Source: Azorinus chamasolen (taxonomy: Eukaryota; Mollusca; Bivalvia; Cardiida; Solecurtidae). From it: 64,000 nucleotides of DNA. Below, in pieces: positions 10,618 to 21,735 of the stretch (position 1 is its first letter; each line of letters begins with the position of its first letter). The position numbers were made by a program, and so were the translations under genes. Under the pieces are notes generated by a model. That model saw only the letters and a program-made list of their open reading frames with translations. It made no database searches and was not told the origin of the DNA. Location: assembly GCA_963576725.1 (NCBI GenBank), contig OY755252.1, positions 58,244,816 to 58,308,815 of the forward strand, read 5' to 3'.

Positions 10618-10805
10618 GCATGTACAGCTGGACTTCGATAACTCGAACTTCAAGGGACCATACAAATTAGTTCGAGATAACAGCAGTTTGAGTCATCCGA
10701 TTTCTAATCTGAACACTTTCTCAAGGCCACAACTTAATACAGGTCTAAAGTAATGCTGAAAGCTCCTGTAGGAGCTTTCAACATTACTTTAGACCTGTAT
10801 TAAGC
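10618..10805. mobile_element. TA-type MITE, left half with a near-perfect palindrome
   Basis: It starts CAGCTGGACTTCGATAACTC and holds a long palindrome (about 10735-10805) centred on GCTCCTGTAGGAGC at 10762-10775. The right half of the element is not joined to it. Confidence 0.65.
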
Positions 10806-11218
10806 TGAGACATGCGACATGATACATCCAACATATAGACATGAACAAGAGAGGCAATTTTAGTTTTTGTATCGTATATAGATGACTCCAAATCAGACGT
10901 TATAACAGATGTAAAGTTTCATCGAGCATTTTTGTCGAAATTCCCTGTCAGGAAATCCAAACTGAGTTTGTAAAGAGCAATTTGTAGAAGTATAATCATT
11001 GTATTAGTGATGGATGTCCGAGCACACAAAAATGCCACGCAGTAAATAAACTACAACTGATGACCGATGTTCATGTAAACCAAAATTTCTCGACAAAAAT
11101 ATTTAACTAGAAGAGTGGATCAGTCACGTCTCTTTTTGAACCATATTATATCTCTGGCAGATTATACCGTGAATGAAAGGGATCTGGCTCTTGTAAGCTT
11201 ATTCCGATTCTTATTACG
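10806..11218. other. Unassigned intergenic
   Basis: No coherent ORF and no repeat that I recognise. Confidence 0.35.
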
Positions 11219-11450
11219 TCTAAAAAACCGGTGGTGAGTTTGCTTCTGACCGTGCCAAGGCGGTACTCTCTTTGTCACCCTTGCTTTTGTTTGTGTTGTG
11301 TCTTTGTACGTGTGCTTTTGTTCATGTGTGGAATGTTTATCGCTAGTCCTTGTGTGTGTTGGTGTTTTCTGTGTTCATCTCGTGTATATGTGTGCCTGCC
11401 TGACTGCATACGTGCGTACAGAAATGATCCAGAGAACAACTGTAAATAAA
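11219..11450 (+). mobile_element. Retroelement R1, internal 3' UTR fragment
   Basis: GACCGTGCCAAGGCGGTACTC and CTTTGTCACCC, then a degraded TG-rich stretch. It lacks the CTACTTTTCCATT end. Confidence 0.65.
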
Positions 11451-11724
11451 GGAATGTTACTACAATTCAACTTCGAGGGACCATACAAATTGCTACGACA
11501 TAACAGAAGTTCGAGTCATCCGATTTCTAATCAGGACAATTTCTCAGACAAGTTCATAGCTTAATGCAGATCGATATTACGCTCGACCTGCATTAAGTTG
11601 TCGAATGCGTTACTAGATATGCGTAGTAATTCATTTTAAGCAAAACATTTGGAAGGACCGGACTTGTACTACGAGTATTCCAGAAGTCCAGTTGTCGAGT
11701 TCGAGATATCGAAGTTCAACTGAA
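11451..11724. mobile_element. TA-type MITE with CAGT-like ends
   Basis: The left part has AATTCAACTTCGAGGGACC and the right end has ATCGAAGTTCAACTG. A central palindrome (CTTAATGCAG...CTGCATTAAG, about 11560-11600) is partly decayed. It is related to 24122-24380 and to the element ending at 32675. Confidence 0.6.
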
Positions 11725-12149
11725 TAACGTGTTTTCACGCATTAGCAAACAGAGAAGGTCCAGATCAAACGGCTCCTGCCATAATCTGCTCTGTTTGGTA
11801 GAGGTATTTGAAAGAGCTGTTTCTTACCTTTCTAAATTGAATACAATGTTCCTCCTTCCATACTTCATTATAGCTAGTTTGTCCATGAAAATTCAGTATT
11901 TATTGGAATTTGGAATAAACAAAGAACAGGAAAGGATTAACGTGTCTTGACAAACGTTCGTAAACGCAAGGATCCAGGTGAGATAACGAGTTACTTGGCA
12001 TTTCATCGAGATCCAAACTGACTCAGCTAATAGTTTCTCAAATCTCCAGCAAACTGGATAAACTTAAAGCAACTGCAATGCATGCAAATTTCAGCTAACA
12101 TAATGTTTAATAGCATGGTGCAGTTAAGAAATAAAATGATAAAAGGAAT
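11725..12149. other. Unassigned intergenic
   Basis: A worn fragment of the GCAAACAGAGAAGGTCCAGATCA MITE class is at 11742-11800. Nothing else is supported. Confidence 0.4.
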
Positions 12150-12405
12150 AATATGAGTCGTGCAGGAAACATCACATACAGAACAGACAGCCGTCCCAAC
12201 ATCAACACAGGAAAACACAGCAAATGTACGTAACTACCAAACACATAAAGAGACGCACAAAGATAACACAAACAAACAATAGGGGAGATGAAAGTACCGC
12301 CTCGGAACGGTCATGGACAATAGTCACTGCGGATTAAACCGGTTTAGGGGCGCCAAACCTCACTTATTCCGACGCCACTCTTAAAGACAACAGTGTAAAC
12401 AAGTT
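12150..12405 (-). mobile_element. Retroelement R2, short 3' UTR copy
   Basis: Minus-strand copy with GACCGTTCCGAGGCGGTAC and the 3' end TCCTGCACGACTCAT. No coding. Confidence 0.7.
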
Positions 12406-12419
12406 AATGTCGTATTGCT

Positions 12420-12850
12420 ATGCAAAACATGAGTCCCCCACCGGATTAAAACTTCGAAATTGTTGTTGCTAGAGTTATGGCCATTGTGCATGACACGTCC
12501 TCTCATCATGCCTGTTCCATATGTGAAGTTTTAAATAAATTGAACAGTTAGATAAAGAGTTAATGTCCGGAGAAGAAGATATAAAAAAGGGAAGTAAGTC
12601 CAAAATTATTGATGCTAGAGTTATGGCCCTTGTGCACGACACTTCCTCGCATCAAGTTTGTTCCATTTGTGAAGTTTCAAATCAATTTAACCAGGAGATA
12701 AAGAGTTATTGTCCGGACAAGAATATATAAAAAGAGGTATAACTCCGAAAATATTGATGCTAGAGTTATGATCCTTGTGCATGACACTTCATGCTTGTTC
12801 CATATATGAAGTTTCAAATCAATTGAACTAGTAGATAAAGAATAATCACA
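12420..12850 (+). repeat. Tandem repeat, three units of roughly 140-180 bp
   Basis: Each unit holds ATTGATGCTAGAGTTATG, TTGTGCATGACACTTC, TGTTCCATATGTGAAGTTT and ATAAAGAGTTAATGTCCGGA, with drift between units. A related single copy is embedded in the LINE remnants at 26.65-26.9 and 44.65-44.9 kb. Confidence 0.75.
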
Positions 12851-13060
12851 TCACAATAAAATTCAGGACTTGCCAATAAGTGAGATAGTTCGATAATAAA
12901 ATTTGGAGATTTTTTTTCTTAGTTTATGATGTCTATATCCTTGCTTAAGCAGCATTTCAGTTAAAATGAGATTTTAACTGTAAAAATCATCAACAGATGA
13001 ACAAGCCCTAGCAAAACGAATAAGTTTAGATATATAAACCCCGTAAGATGGGGGCGCGGA
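12851..13060 (-). mobile_element. Retroelement RT remnant (R2-like)
   Basis: The minus strand preserves GVYISKLIRFARACSSVDDF and the codons after it, as in the R2 reverse transcriptase at 25173-25910. It is broken on both sides. Confidence 0.7.
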
Positions 13061-13437
13061 TAATTTATATGTGATGTGTTCTTGATAAGTGGCGTTATCA
13101 GGTTCTACACTCTTTACGAAAGCGTCAACAAATGTCACAGTCATGTAAATTGTAAAACCTTGTTTTTCAATTACACTTGTCCAAATATAAAGTACTAAAC
13201 CATTCAATTAGCGCGTGATTTCTGAAAGACTTCTTTTGCTGATATGGTACACTGTGCAGACCCTGATACAGTGTTTACTGACAATCCTTGTTTAAGGACA
13301 CATAAAACATAAAAACCGAAAGTAACCATTGCAGTTGTTTCCCGTTAAGATGTTAAATTGATTCTGTTGTGTTGAAGGTACCAAACTTATTCTTTTACCT
13401 TCGAAAAGAAGATCGAACTTAACAGTTTTGTTTTTAC
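13061..13437. other. Conserved upstream block of gene C, intronic side
   Basis: It aligns with 32870-33290 upstream of gene B (TTATATGTGA, CACTTGTCCAAATATAAA, TACTAAACCATT). It would be the start of the long 5' intron if the upstream exon is real. Part of a conserved frame (13489-13292, minus) crosses it but is not maintained in the paralogues. Confidence 0.5.
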
Positions 13438-13575
13438 CTTCATTTACTTGTGTCCGGTAAGCATCACGCTGCACACTTCTGTTGGGCACGCTTCATAATA
13501 GAGTCCATACCCAAGGCGGATGAAATGGCATCCCTAAATCTCTGTAGAATGCCCGGAAACGACGACATTATGTCA
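13438..13575 (-). promoter_or_regulatory. Gene C putative promoter and 5' non-coding exon
   Basis: The minus strand has AGAAGTGTGCAGCGTGATG ending at ATGAAG|GTAAAAAC, a plausible donor. The block is conserved upstream of B (33294-33465), A (57709-57885) and, inverted, at 61241-61392. In A and B a TATATAA lies about 170 bp upstream of the donor; here the same position reads GACATAATG, so the TATA box is lost or absent. Confidence 0.5.
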
Positions 13576-13790
13576 TCTATTTACAGACCTGTTACAATAA
13601 TAGCAACTAATGGCCATTTATTCAAATATAAACACACACACATTATACCAATCTAGTTTATTGACGTACTTGCGGCTGTAGGTATATCGACAATATCGGA
13701 CTTAAGTATTTTACACACAAAAAAATCGTTAATGTATTTATCACACCCTGTCAAAACGATCACTTAGTATCCTTTCAAACGGGTGTCTTC
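13576..13790. other. Upstream flank of gene C
   Basis: It continues the match with 33480-33690 and 57895-58110 (ATAGCAACTAATGG, TCTAGTTTATTGAC). No ORF. Confidence 0.5.
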
Positions 13791-14055
13791 TTAACCCTTT
13801 ACCTTATGTTAGCGCATTTTGACGCATCTGCAAACAGACTGAACCCAGATCAGACGGCTCCTGTAGGAGCCGTCTGATCAGCGTCTGCTCTGTTTGCTTA
13901 TAGTGTAATATAGATCTGATTCCACAGCTTCATCCTCAGCCAAAATGTCAAAATGTGTTCATAAGCCATTGTAAAAATATATTCTTATTAATATTCATGA
14001 CGTCATTATTTCCTACATGAATATTCATCAATGAAAGCTAACAATGGTTTAACTT
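13791..14055. mobile_element. TTAA-type MITE with a perfect internal palindrome
   Basis: It begins TTAACCCTTTACC. The palindrome around 13841-13890 is CAGATCAGACGGCTCCTG and its exact inverse, centred on GCTCCTGTAGGAGC. An ATGAATATTCAT stretch precedes the right end. Relatives are 22563-22820, 37424-37660 and 57185-57436. Confidence 0.7.
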
Positions 14056-14254
14056 AACAACATTCCCAAAATAGGTGAATTAGATTTTCTTCTTAAGGTT
14101 CGCAAAAAATAAAATTGTGTTTTACAGTTTTCATTTTAGATAAGAATGACTTTATGCGTAATATTTTATGCAGTAATTTCATGTGTAACTGTTTAATACA
14201 TGTGATGTGAGCATTTTTCATTTAAACACATGGCTATATACAAAATTTAAAAAG
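14056..14254. other. Unassigned intergenic
   Basis: AT-rich, no feature seen. Confidence 0.35.
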
Positions 14255-14500
14255 TACAAAAATGAGTCAGAACAAACAGTCGCCCATACAGCAACACAAG
14301 GAAACAGCAAATGTACACAACTATAAAGACATCTAGAGACGCACAAAGACAAAACAAACATACAATAGGCGGAGATGGAAGTACCGCCTTGGAACGATCA
14401 GCGACAAAAGTCACTGGGGGTTAAACCGGTTTATGGGCGCCCAACCTCACACTTATTCCATCCCCATCCTAAAAGACAAACAGTGTAAATAAACATAGAA
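14255..14500 (-). mobile_element. Retroelement R2, short 3' UTR copy
   Basis: Minus strand: GATCGTTCCAAGGCGGTAC and TTGGGCGCCCATAAACC, ending near GACTCATTTTTGTAC. No coding. Confidence 0.7.
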
Positions 14501-14582
14501 TCTCATCATATTTGTTAGAGTGTTATACATAAACTTAATCAGATTCATAATTTCTAGTTATTATTGGATACATTGACAACTT

Positions 14583-15100
14583 CACTGTATGGTAGCACTG
14601 TACGCCGACGATAATCGGAGTTTTCAATATGGCGGACGTGTAATGTCGACGTGGTAAGTGTCCTTTGTTTTGGTCTAAACTTTTTAATACGGCATCTCCT
14701 ACACTAAATTTTATATGGAATGAAAGAACTGAACACCCCAAATGAACGGCTACTAATCTTTTTTGGTACAATCACCGCGTCTTCCTAAAATCTGTTGGCA
14801 AACACGGCGTGTTGAGAATTTGAAAAATGAAGCGAGAGAACTGAACAAAACTGACGAATATTCTGCTTAAATGAATGCATCGATAAAAGTATGTGTTCAC
14901 AAGTACGGAGACTGTCGAGCTTCTCATGAATGTCCATTATTTGCTCATCAAAACCCGTTTTAGTAGATGTTTGAAAGGTTTTAAATTCTACATGATGTAC
15001 GCCACGGTGCTTAACGTAAACAAAGCAATGTACGCCACGGAGAAAGCGATTTATGTACGCCACGGTGATACGGATCTAGCAAAACATCTGTACGCCATGG
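14583..15100 (+). repeat. Left terminal inverted repeat of TIR-520
   Basis: It includes TTCAATATGGCGGACG, a threefold GTACGCCACGG motif (about 14997-15065) and a frame in each direction (82 and 92 codons) that is mirrored in the right copy. Those frames probably persist only because the copies are young. Confidence 0.8.
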
Positions 15101-15774
15101 TGCATTTAAGAACGCATGTCCACTCTCCCTTGTGTAGATAAAATATGTAACTGACATTTGTACGTTACATATATTCACCTACATTTTAATACAGTTGTTG
15201 CCCACGTTGTTTCTGTGTAATGTTCAGATGCTAATTTCATTTTTATGTCCTATTTTGTTAGTACTGTTTTCAATTTTCCTATTTTCAGATTTTGATGCGC
15301 AGTACATTCCATAGTACATGATGACAATATGGCAGAAGTGGATAACGCTGAAACGTAATAATTTATTTTCATCTTTTGTTATTGTTTGATGTCCCCGATA
15401 GATTTTGAACTTTGTTAACCAAATTTCAGAGTCTCATCTTGCACCAACACTGCTTGCCTATAGCTTTGATTTTGAAACAGTTATTACATTGGACCACTGG
15501 TCATCTGCACATACCATCACACAAACTACCTTTGACCTTGACATCATTTGCACTTAGAAAACCACTTGGTTGGGCGTGAGTAACCGGGTTTACAAGCTTA
15601 AGTTAGCACTAACACCATCACTGTATCTTTAACCACAGTGACAGGTTTCACTAACAAGGCTTTTCTTATACCCTGAAAACTTACACAGTTGTTACCTTGC
15701 CTCATTGACCATCTGCACATATCACCAACATCTTGACGTCACCAATACTGCTTGGTTAATACATTAAAACTTAA
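15101..15774. other. Interior of TIR-520, no assignable feature
   Basis: It holds loosely repeated phrases (CATCTGCACATA near 15505 and 15711; TTGACGTCA) but no ORF. Confidence 0.35.
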
Positions 15775-16155
15775 GTCCAGCGGGGATACCTTTATTTACA
15801 ATATTTGTAAAGCTAGGGTGACTTGAGAGAAGTGTGAGGTTAGGACGTCCGTAAACCGGTTTAAACCCCCAGTGGTGTTTATGCTGCTGACCATGCCAAG
15901 ACGGTACTCTCTTTGTCACCCTTCCTTTTGTTTGACTTGCGTCTTTGTGCTTGTGGTTTGTTCATGTTGTGGAACGTTTGTCCCTGTTTCTTGTGTGTCT
16001 TTTGGTGTTTTCTGTGTTCATTTCGTGTGTGTGTGTGTGCGTTTGGGTGTGTGGTTGTGTGTGTGTGTGTCATGCTGTCTATCGGTGTTTTGGTGGTGGT
16101 TGCGTCTTGCATGTGGCTTTGCCTGCTTGACTTTACTACTTTTCCATTTACATAT
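15775..16155 (+). mobile_element. Retroelement R1, 5'-truncated 3' UTR copy
   Basis: It runs from CAGCGGGGATACC through AACCGGTTTAAACCCCC, a short TG microsatellite (16027-16070) and TGGTGGTTGCGTCTTGC to the end CTACTTTTCCATT. The apparent Cys/Val-rich frames here are translations of the TG-rich UTR. Confidence 0.8.
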
Positions 16156-16439
16156 ACGTTAGATTCGACCAGTGGTCATCTACTCATATCGCCAAACCTG
16201 AATGTGACTTTGACGTTATTTGCAGATGAAACAATCAATGTTGCTTAGTTTTTTTAATAGCCATATCACCTGTCTGAGACTTTCGATATTTACAGTCATT
16301 ACTTTAGATCATTCACAATCCACTCACATCCCACATAGCCGCACGTTCACCTTGACCTCATTTTCACTTACCTCCGATCACTTTCAGCAAGGCTATTCTA
16401 TAACAGATATTTAAGGCCTACAACTTTTGAAGTATGATT
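16156..16439. other. Interior of TIR-520, unassigned
   Basis: Phrases like those in 15.45-15.75 kb recur (CAGTGGTCATCT; TTGACGTTATTTGCA), so the R1 copy probably split one older repeat. Confidence 0.35.
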
Positions 16440-16762
16440 TTTGCTGTCGCGGTTGTTGTAGATTAGTCGGAGAGGGGATACGTTTATTTACATTGTTTGT
16501 CTTTTAGGATGGGGATGGAATAAGGGTGAGGTTGGGCGCCCATAAACCGGTTTAAACCCCCGGTGACTTTTGTCACTGACCGTTCCAAGGCGGTACTTCC
16601 ATCTTCCTCCTATTGTATGTTTGTTTCGTCTTTGTGCGTCTCTTGTTGTTTTTTCTACCCATGTACATTTGCTGTTTCCTTGTGTTGCTGTTCGGGCGAG
16701 TGTTTGTTCTGTATGTGGTATTTCCTGCATGACTCATTTTTGTACTTTTATCTTGATTGATC
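16440..16762 (+). mobile_element. Retroelement R2, 3' UTR copy
   Basis: It runs from GTCGCGGTTGTTGTAG through TTGGGCGCCCATAAACC and GACCGTTCCAAGGCGGTAC to the end near ACTCATTTTTGTACTTTT. No coding. Confidence 0.75.
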
Positions 16763-17159
16763 ATACTCAAATTGCATCTTGTCAAAAGGGCATGGCTAGA
16801 TTCCTTATCGCGTATATATGAATAGAAACCTTGACATTGTGTCATTTAACTGTTGAACACCATAAATATTGCCATTTTGTCCCATTTTTATGGATTTGTC
16901 TCATAGTCACGTATATTAGTTTTAGTTCTAGCTCGACGTACTTCACATTTAATCAATTTCATTATTATGTCGAAACACGGCTTTGAATTGCGTGTAACTC
17001 ATTTTAAAGTCAAATACTTACAAAAGCTGTTAACAGGCCGGCATTTGCAACATTAGCGGCACTATTTCCTTTAAAATGCTTTGGTTATATACATTTTCTG
17101 TAGTAAGCTGCTTCAGATTTTGTTTTACCCAGTACTGCAGTCTTTGGAGGGAAATAACA
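16763..17159. other. Interior of TIR-520, unassigned
   Basis: No coherent ORF or repeat recognised. Confidence 0.3.
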
Positions 17160-17531
17160 ACTATATTTTGTATTTCAGAGTCGTAAATCGATGTTACTAC
17201 TGTGATCATGACGGCAAATACAATGATTGCTTTTGGCATACGCATTCCATCCAAGTTCTGAAATTAAAAATCTCGAACTAAACAGCCAGAGTGGTAAACT
17301 TGGATTCAGAACTCTGAACTATCAAGTAATTCCAGATATCTTACAAAAAACAAATAAAACTGTACATCCTGAATTTTCAAGCGATCATATTTCTTTGCGT
17401 ATCATCGACATTGCGGCTGAGAATGACTTTGGCATTTCCAACCTTTCCCTTGATGACATTTCTCTGAACAGTCCATTAGCTAAAAATATGCGCACATCAA
17501 CACCGCACAAAATTGCGTCTGTAGTATACTA
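17160..17531 (+). pseudogene. Unknown ORF of TIR-520, 5' part (interrupted)
   Basis: A plus-strand frame at 17227-17532 reads DILQKTNKTVHPEFSSDH and IIDIAAENDFGISNLSLDDI, a soluble, acidic composition unlike the UTR-type frames around it. A preceding frame gives CYYCDHDGKYNDC with FWHTHS, a possible CxxC zinc site, but needs a shift to join. It breaks off at 17531, where a retroelement 3' end begins. I do not recognise the protein. Confidence 0.5.
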
Positions 17532-18885
17532 ATGGAAAAGTAGTAAAGTCAAGTAGACAAAGCCACATGCAAGACGCAACCACCACCAAAACACCGATAT
17601 ACAGCATGACATTCATACACACACAACCACCCACCCAAACGCACACACACACACACACACGAAAGTAACACAGAAAACACCAAAAGACACGCAAGAACCA
17701 GGGACAAACGTTCCACACATGAACAAATCACAAGCACAAAGACACAAGGCAAACAAAAGGGTGATAAAGAGAGTAACGCCTTGGCACGGTCAGTAGCAAA
17801 AACACCACTGGGGGTTTAAACCGGTTTACGGACGTCCTAACCTCACACTTCTCTCAAAGTCACCCTAGCTTTACAAATATTGTAAATAAAGGTATCCCCG
17901 CTGCACATACCCACAACATAGACGACGGTGAACACAGGACAACATGTAAAACATAGCATAATAACTGTGACAATCCGTCAAATATGTACTCAATGACTTT
18001 GCTGAAGTCAGAGCACCTGCAGGTAAGCCGTTAAGGGCACGACAGGGAAAAAGTAATACATGAGTATGGTAAGCTCATCCTATATCCAAGTTTAAGAGTA
18101 TACCATCATAGAGTACTACCCTCGGCCTGTCATCGCGCAAGCAAAGAGGGAAGCGTAGCTACCGACTGTAAAAGGGTCGATAACCAAACATGCAGTGCGT
18201 AGCTATATAATAGGATCATAACATTTCTTTTTAAATGTTTTAATGCGTTTTATAAACAAATCATGAAAATGGATATGACCCCGAATTTTCCTAAGTTTGT
18301 AGATAACATCCCCATAAAATTCTGGTTGAGAAATGCCTTGTCGCAGTAACGTCCGTAGATTGCAATTATATTTAATAATGAGAGGTAAATTTCGATAATA
18401 AAATTTAGAAAAAGTTTTCCGTAGTTTGTGATATCTGTAACCTTGCTTAAGAAGTTTATCAGTTATAACTAAATTACGTCTGTTAAAATCTTCAAGCAAA
18501 GAACAGGCTCGGACAAACCTAATAAGTTGAGAAATATAAACCCCTTAAGATGTAGAACGTGGCACATCCCCATCTAAAAAAAAAAGGATAATTAACAATT
18601 TTAAAATTAAAATATTCTCTTTTATTGTATACTTTGGACACAACTTTATCATTTGTAATTGAAAGATTCAAATCTAAAAATGAAACATTAATGTCAGATT
18701 GATTAGCTTTGTTTAAAGACAGTTCTTTTGGGTAAATTGAAGACACCATGGTATCAAAATAAGGATTATCTCAATTCAAAATATCGTCTAAATACCTTGA
18801 AGTTTTATTAAAAGCATTAACAATATCGGTCTGTGTATCAGGTTTTAAGCTAAGCATAAAATCCCTCTCGTAGCAATATTGATGC
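17532..18885 (-). mobile_element. Retroelement R1 copy with RT remnant
   Basis: The minus strand carries RT C-terminal coding (about 18885-18190, frameshifted) and then the R1 3' UTR down to CTACTTTTCCATT at 17532. Two open pieces remain: 18499-18203 (LLKQGYRYHKLRKTFSKFYY) and 18749-18519 (SFLDLNLSITNDK). The order matches the better-kept R2 ORF at 25173-25910, so R1 and R2 are sister families. It appears to split the unknown ORF of TIR-520. Confidence 0.75.
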
Positions 18886-20095
18886 TGCCGATGAAGAAAT
18901 ACCATTCAGCGATGATGAAATTTATGTTCCCACGAAGTAAAATGAATGTGATGACATGATTATAGGATACAGCGACGGTAATACGATAGAAAATGATGAT
19001 ATGCTGATATCAGAAATACAGGCATGTCTTCAGGATGTTGTCACAAGTCTTAAAGAATGTGGACAACTAGAAAACTGGATCCTCTTGATAACTTTGCGTT
19101 CCATCTATTCATGGATGTGTGTAGATTTTACAGTCTAAGGTCAACTGCCACTATGCGATGCAACATAGTGGCTAAAAGGTTCAGGAGAATCGGATATTGT
19201 CTCTTCCACGGGAAATTTCTGAATTTTATGAGCGGCCCTAAACACACAGGGGATAAAATTGAAAATCCTAGTGAGAGTCTAAATCCTCAAAATGCCAAAA
19301 TTAATTTTGTTGTTCCGTTTAAATCTATTCGAAAGAGCAAAAGTGATGAAGAGTTTACTCCAGATATTTTGCATGACCTTGTTGATAAACTTGCAGACCA
19401 GACAAATGAAATGAAAACTTACAAGCTATGTGTCGACGGCAAAAAAAATAAATGCTAGTTGTAGTGTTAAGAGTGGTGATATTGACATATTTCGGTTTGA
19501 ACAATCCCCTACACTGAGAGAAAGAAAGGATAGGCTAAATGAAGAACTTTTGACAATTCAAAATTTGAATGTTAAACTCATTGACTTAGAAAGTCGTGGT
19601 AGGATAAAACCAGACCAGTTTCCAGAGATAGATAAAATTCTGAAGGGAGGTGATCCCCCGAGAGCAAAAATTAGCCGAAGTTAGGAACTTGTTAGAAAAA
19701 AAACATTCTTCACGTTAGCAATAGAAGTAGAGATCTCCGAAAAACGAAAGTAAACAAAAACATTGTTTTAGAAAAACTGAAAAAGATTGGTGGTTCGGAT
19801 TGGCGTAAATCTAAATTTATGTATGTCATTAGTTCATTGCAAACAGATTAATACGATATAAGTGTGATTAGCAATGATTTGTTAAAATCGGCGAATGAGT
19901 TGGGACATGCTTTCACAGTTATTAATGGTACGTCACAGTTGTACACCGATAAAAAAAGGTTCATCTTGAATTTCAAGAAAACTTTGTACATTTATCGGAT
20001 GGCGATAGTAATGATCATTGTGCGAGTGAACTTACTTTTTTACCTCAGGACATTCAGGGATTTTCAAAAAGAACATTAGATAAATAAGAATTTAG
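18886..20095 (+). pseudogene. Unknown ORF of TIR-520, 3' part (frameshifted)
   Basis: Coding-like sequence continues over about 1.2 kb but needs at least three frame changes and crosses several stops. Open pieces are 18956-19138, 19057-19458, 19430-19684 and 19864-20079. In order they show an acidic start (EEIPFSDDEIYVP), FHLFMDVCRFYSLRSTATMR, YCLFHGKFLNFMSGPKHTGD, a charged helical stretch (ERKDRLNEELLTIQNLNVKL), KGGDPPRAK and LKSANELGHAFTVINGTSQL. KGGDPPRAK is shared with repeat X. I recognise no catalytic motif. The end lies about 50 bp from the right terminal repeat, which suggests it was this element's own gene. Confidence 0.6.
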
Positions 20096-20144
20096 CAAAT
20101 GTCAATAAAAGAAAGGCATGCTATCTGGATATTTTTTTCCTTCA

Positions 20145-20670
20145 TATCTGCATCGTAGCGTACAGGTGTTTTGCTAGATCCGTATCACCGTGGCGTACAT
20201 AAATCGCTTTCTCCGTGGCGTACATTGCTTTGTTTACGTTAAGCACCGTGGCGTACATCATGTAGAATTTAAAACCTTTCAAACATCTACTAAAACGGGT
20301 TTTGATGAGCAAATAATGGACATGCATGAGAAGCTGGAAGTCTCCGTACTTGTGGACACATACTTTTATCGATGCATTCATTTAAGCAGAATATTCGTCA
20401 GTTTTGTTCAGTTCTCTCGCTTCATTTTTCAAATTCTCAACACGCAGTGTTTGCCAACAGATTTTAGGAAGACGCTGTGATTGTACCAAAAACGATTAGA
20501 AGCCGTTGATTTTGGGTGTTCAATTCTTTCATTCCATATAAAATTTAGTGTAGGGGATGCCGTATTAAAAAGTTTAGATTAAAAACAAAGGACACGTACC
20601 TCGCCGACATTACACGTCCGCCATATTGGAAACTCCGATTATCGTCGGCGTACAGTGCTACCATACAGTG
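20145..20670 (-). repeat. Right terminal inverted repeat of TIR-520
   Basis: Inverted match to 14583-15100 with only scattered differences, ending TACCATACAGTG and then AACTT. Confidence 0.8.
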
Positions 20671-20675
20671 AACTT

Positions 20676-21519
20676 ATAGTTGGACAACTGGCACTAGCTC
20701 AATTATGTTCTTTATATTGAAACGAGGCTGATCAATAATTGTTCAAGCAAAAATGATAAAAGGAACATAATCTGTTTCTTCTAGTAATATTTTCTAAGTA
20801 TGATAAACTTCCTACTTTTTTCCTACTTTCAGAACCTATATACGTCACAACTGCAGATGTAACGTGCATGTGTGGCGATCGTAAAAAGTCGCCACGTTCT
20901 TCATCCTCAGTGCTGTTATATTTTCTGCTGCTTAGGGGATCATTAGTTATGATGTTATTCGTTTTGAAAATTTAATACCACTTAAAGGATTAGGGTTACA
21001 GTTAGGTGCTAAGAACCTCCTACTTTCTCAGAACTTGTCTTTCGTTTTTATGATCTCGTTTTACATGTCTAAAACCTCTATCATACAGTGCTGACAATTA
21101 TATGGTTTCTTACCTACCAAAACATCTTCATTGTAAAATATTGGCATATTATAAATCTCAGTAGGATCATCAAAAATATTTTTTTGCATACAGTATATAT
21201 CAGGATCAAACTCTTTCAAGATATGTTCATACGAGTAATACCAACGTATGTGAAACAAAGAGGCAATTACAGTAGAGACTGCATGAAGTGTCTTGTCAAC
21301 AAAACTAATTGACCATCTTTAACATGGGATTCATTCAGAAGAATGTTATGCTTTCTGCATCTACTTTCATGATATAGTTTGTGTTTTCTGCTAAAAACAT
21401 GTACATGTACATGTACATTGCTTGCTTGAAAGATAGTAGTTTTTATCTTGATGGTAGTAACAGATGAGACATTCCATAAGTGCATTGTAAACCTTACAGA
21501 CCCAAACCAGCCTTCATTA
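20676..21519. other. Intergenic; part of a larger duplication
   Basis: Bases 21090-21250 match 34165-34330 (TTCATTGTAAAATATTGGCAT, ATAAATCTCAG, TCATCAAAAAT). A small alternating run, ACATGTACATGTACATGTAC, is at 21399. No gene is seen; frames here are short and not conserved. Confidence 0.45.
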
Positions 21520-21735
21520 TCAGTGTTGATATACCTTCTGATCCTTCGAGATCATGAATTTCAGTACTTCTTGTTCAGAAAATTGAATACCGCTTAAGCC
21601 GGTGCTAGGGGGCGTGAGTAGTGTTGCACTTTCAATTACTGTTCATGAACAGACTCAATAAAACCGAGTCTGCAATTTTCTCTTTTTGTGTTGCAATTTT
21701 TGCTCTCGGGGGATCACCTCCCTTCGGAATTTATA
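21520..21735 (-). repeat. Repeat X copy, inverted
   Basis: Minus-strand copy of the X unit from TATACCTTCTGATCC to GGGGATCACCTCCC, with the AATAAA hairpin at about 21651-21673. Confidence 0.8.

Larger units (their letters stand above)
14583..20670. mobile_element. Composite DNA transposon with 520-bp inverted termini (TIR-520)
   Basis: Both ends begin CACTGTATGGTAGCACTGTA and stay highly alike for about 520 bp in inverted orientation (14583 to about 15100; 20670 back to about 20145). AACTT flanks both outer ends (14578-14582 and 20671-20675), a possible 5-bp target duplication. Inside are an R1 3' UTR (15.8-16.15 kb), an R2 3' UTR (16.44-16.76), a longer R1 copy with RT (17.53-18.88) and a split unknown ORF that runs almost to the right terminus. 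I infer that the ORF belongs to the element and the retroelements are later insertions. The superfamily is not clear; CAC ends with 5-bp duplications would be compatible with Transib, but no transposase motif is recognised. Confidence 0.6.

Noticed and set aside
14785..15141. Two overlapping frames on opposite strands in the TIR-520 terminus, repeated at 20142-20480
   Set aside because: They recur because the termini are near-identical copies; composition and start sites are not protein-like.
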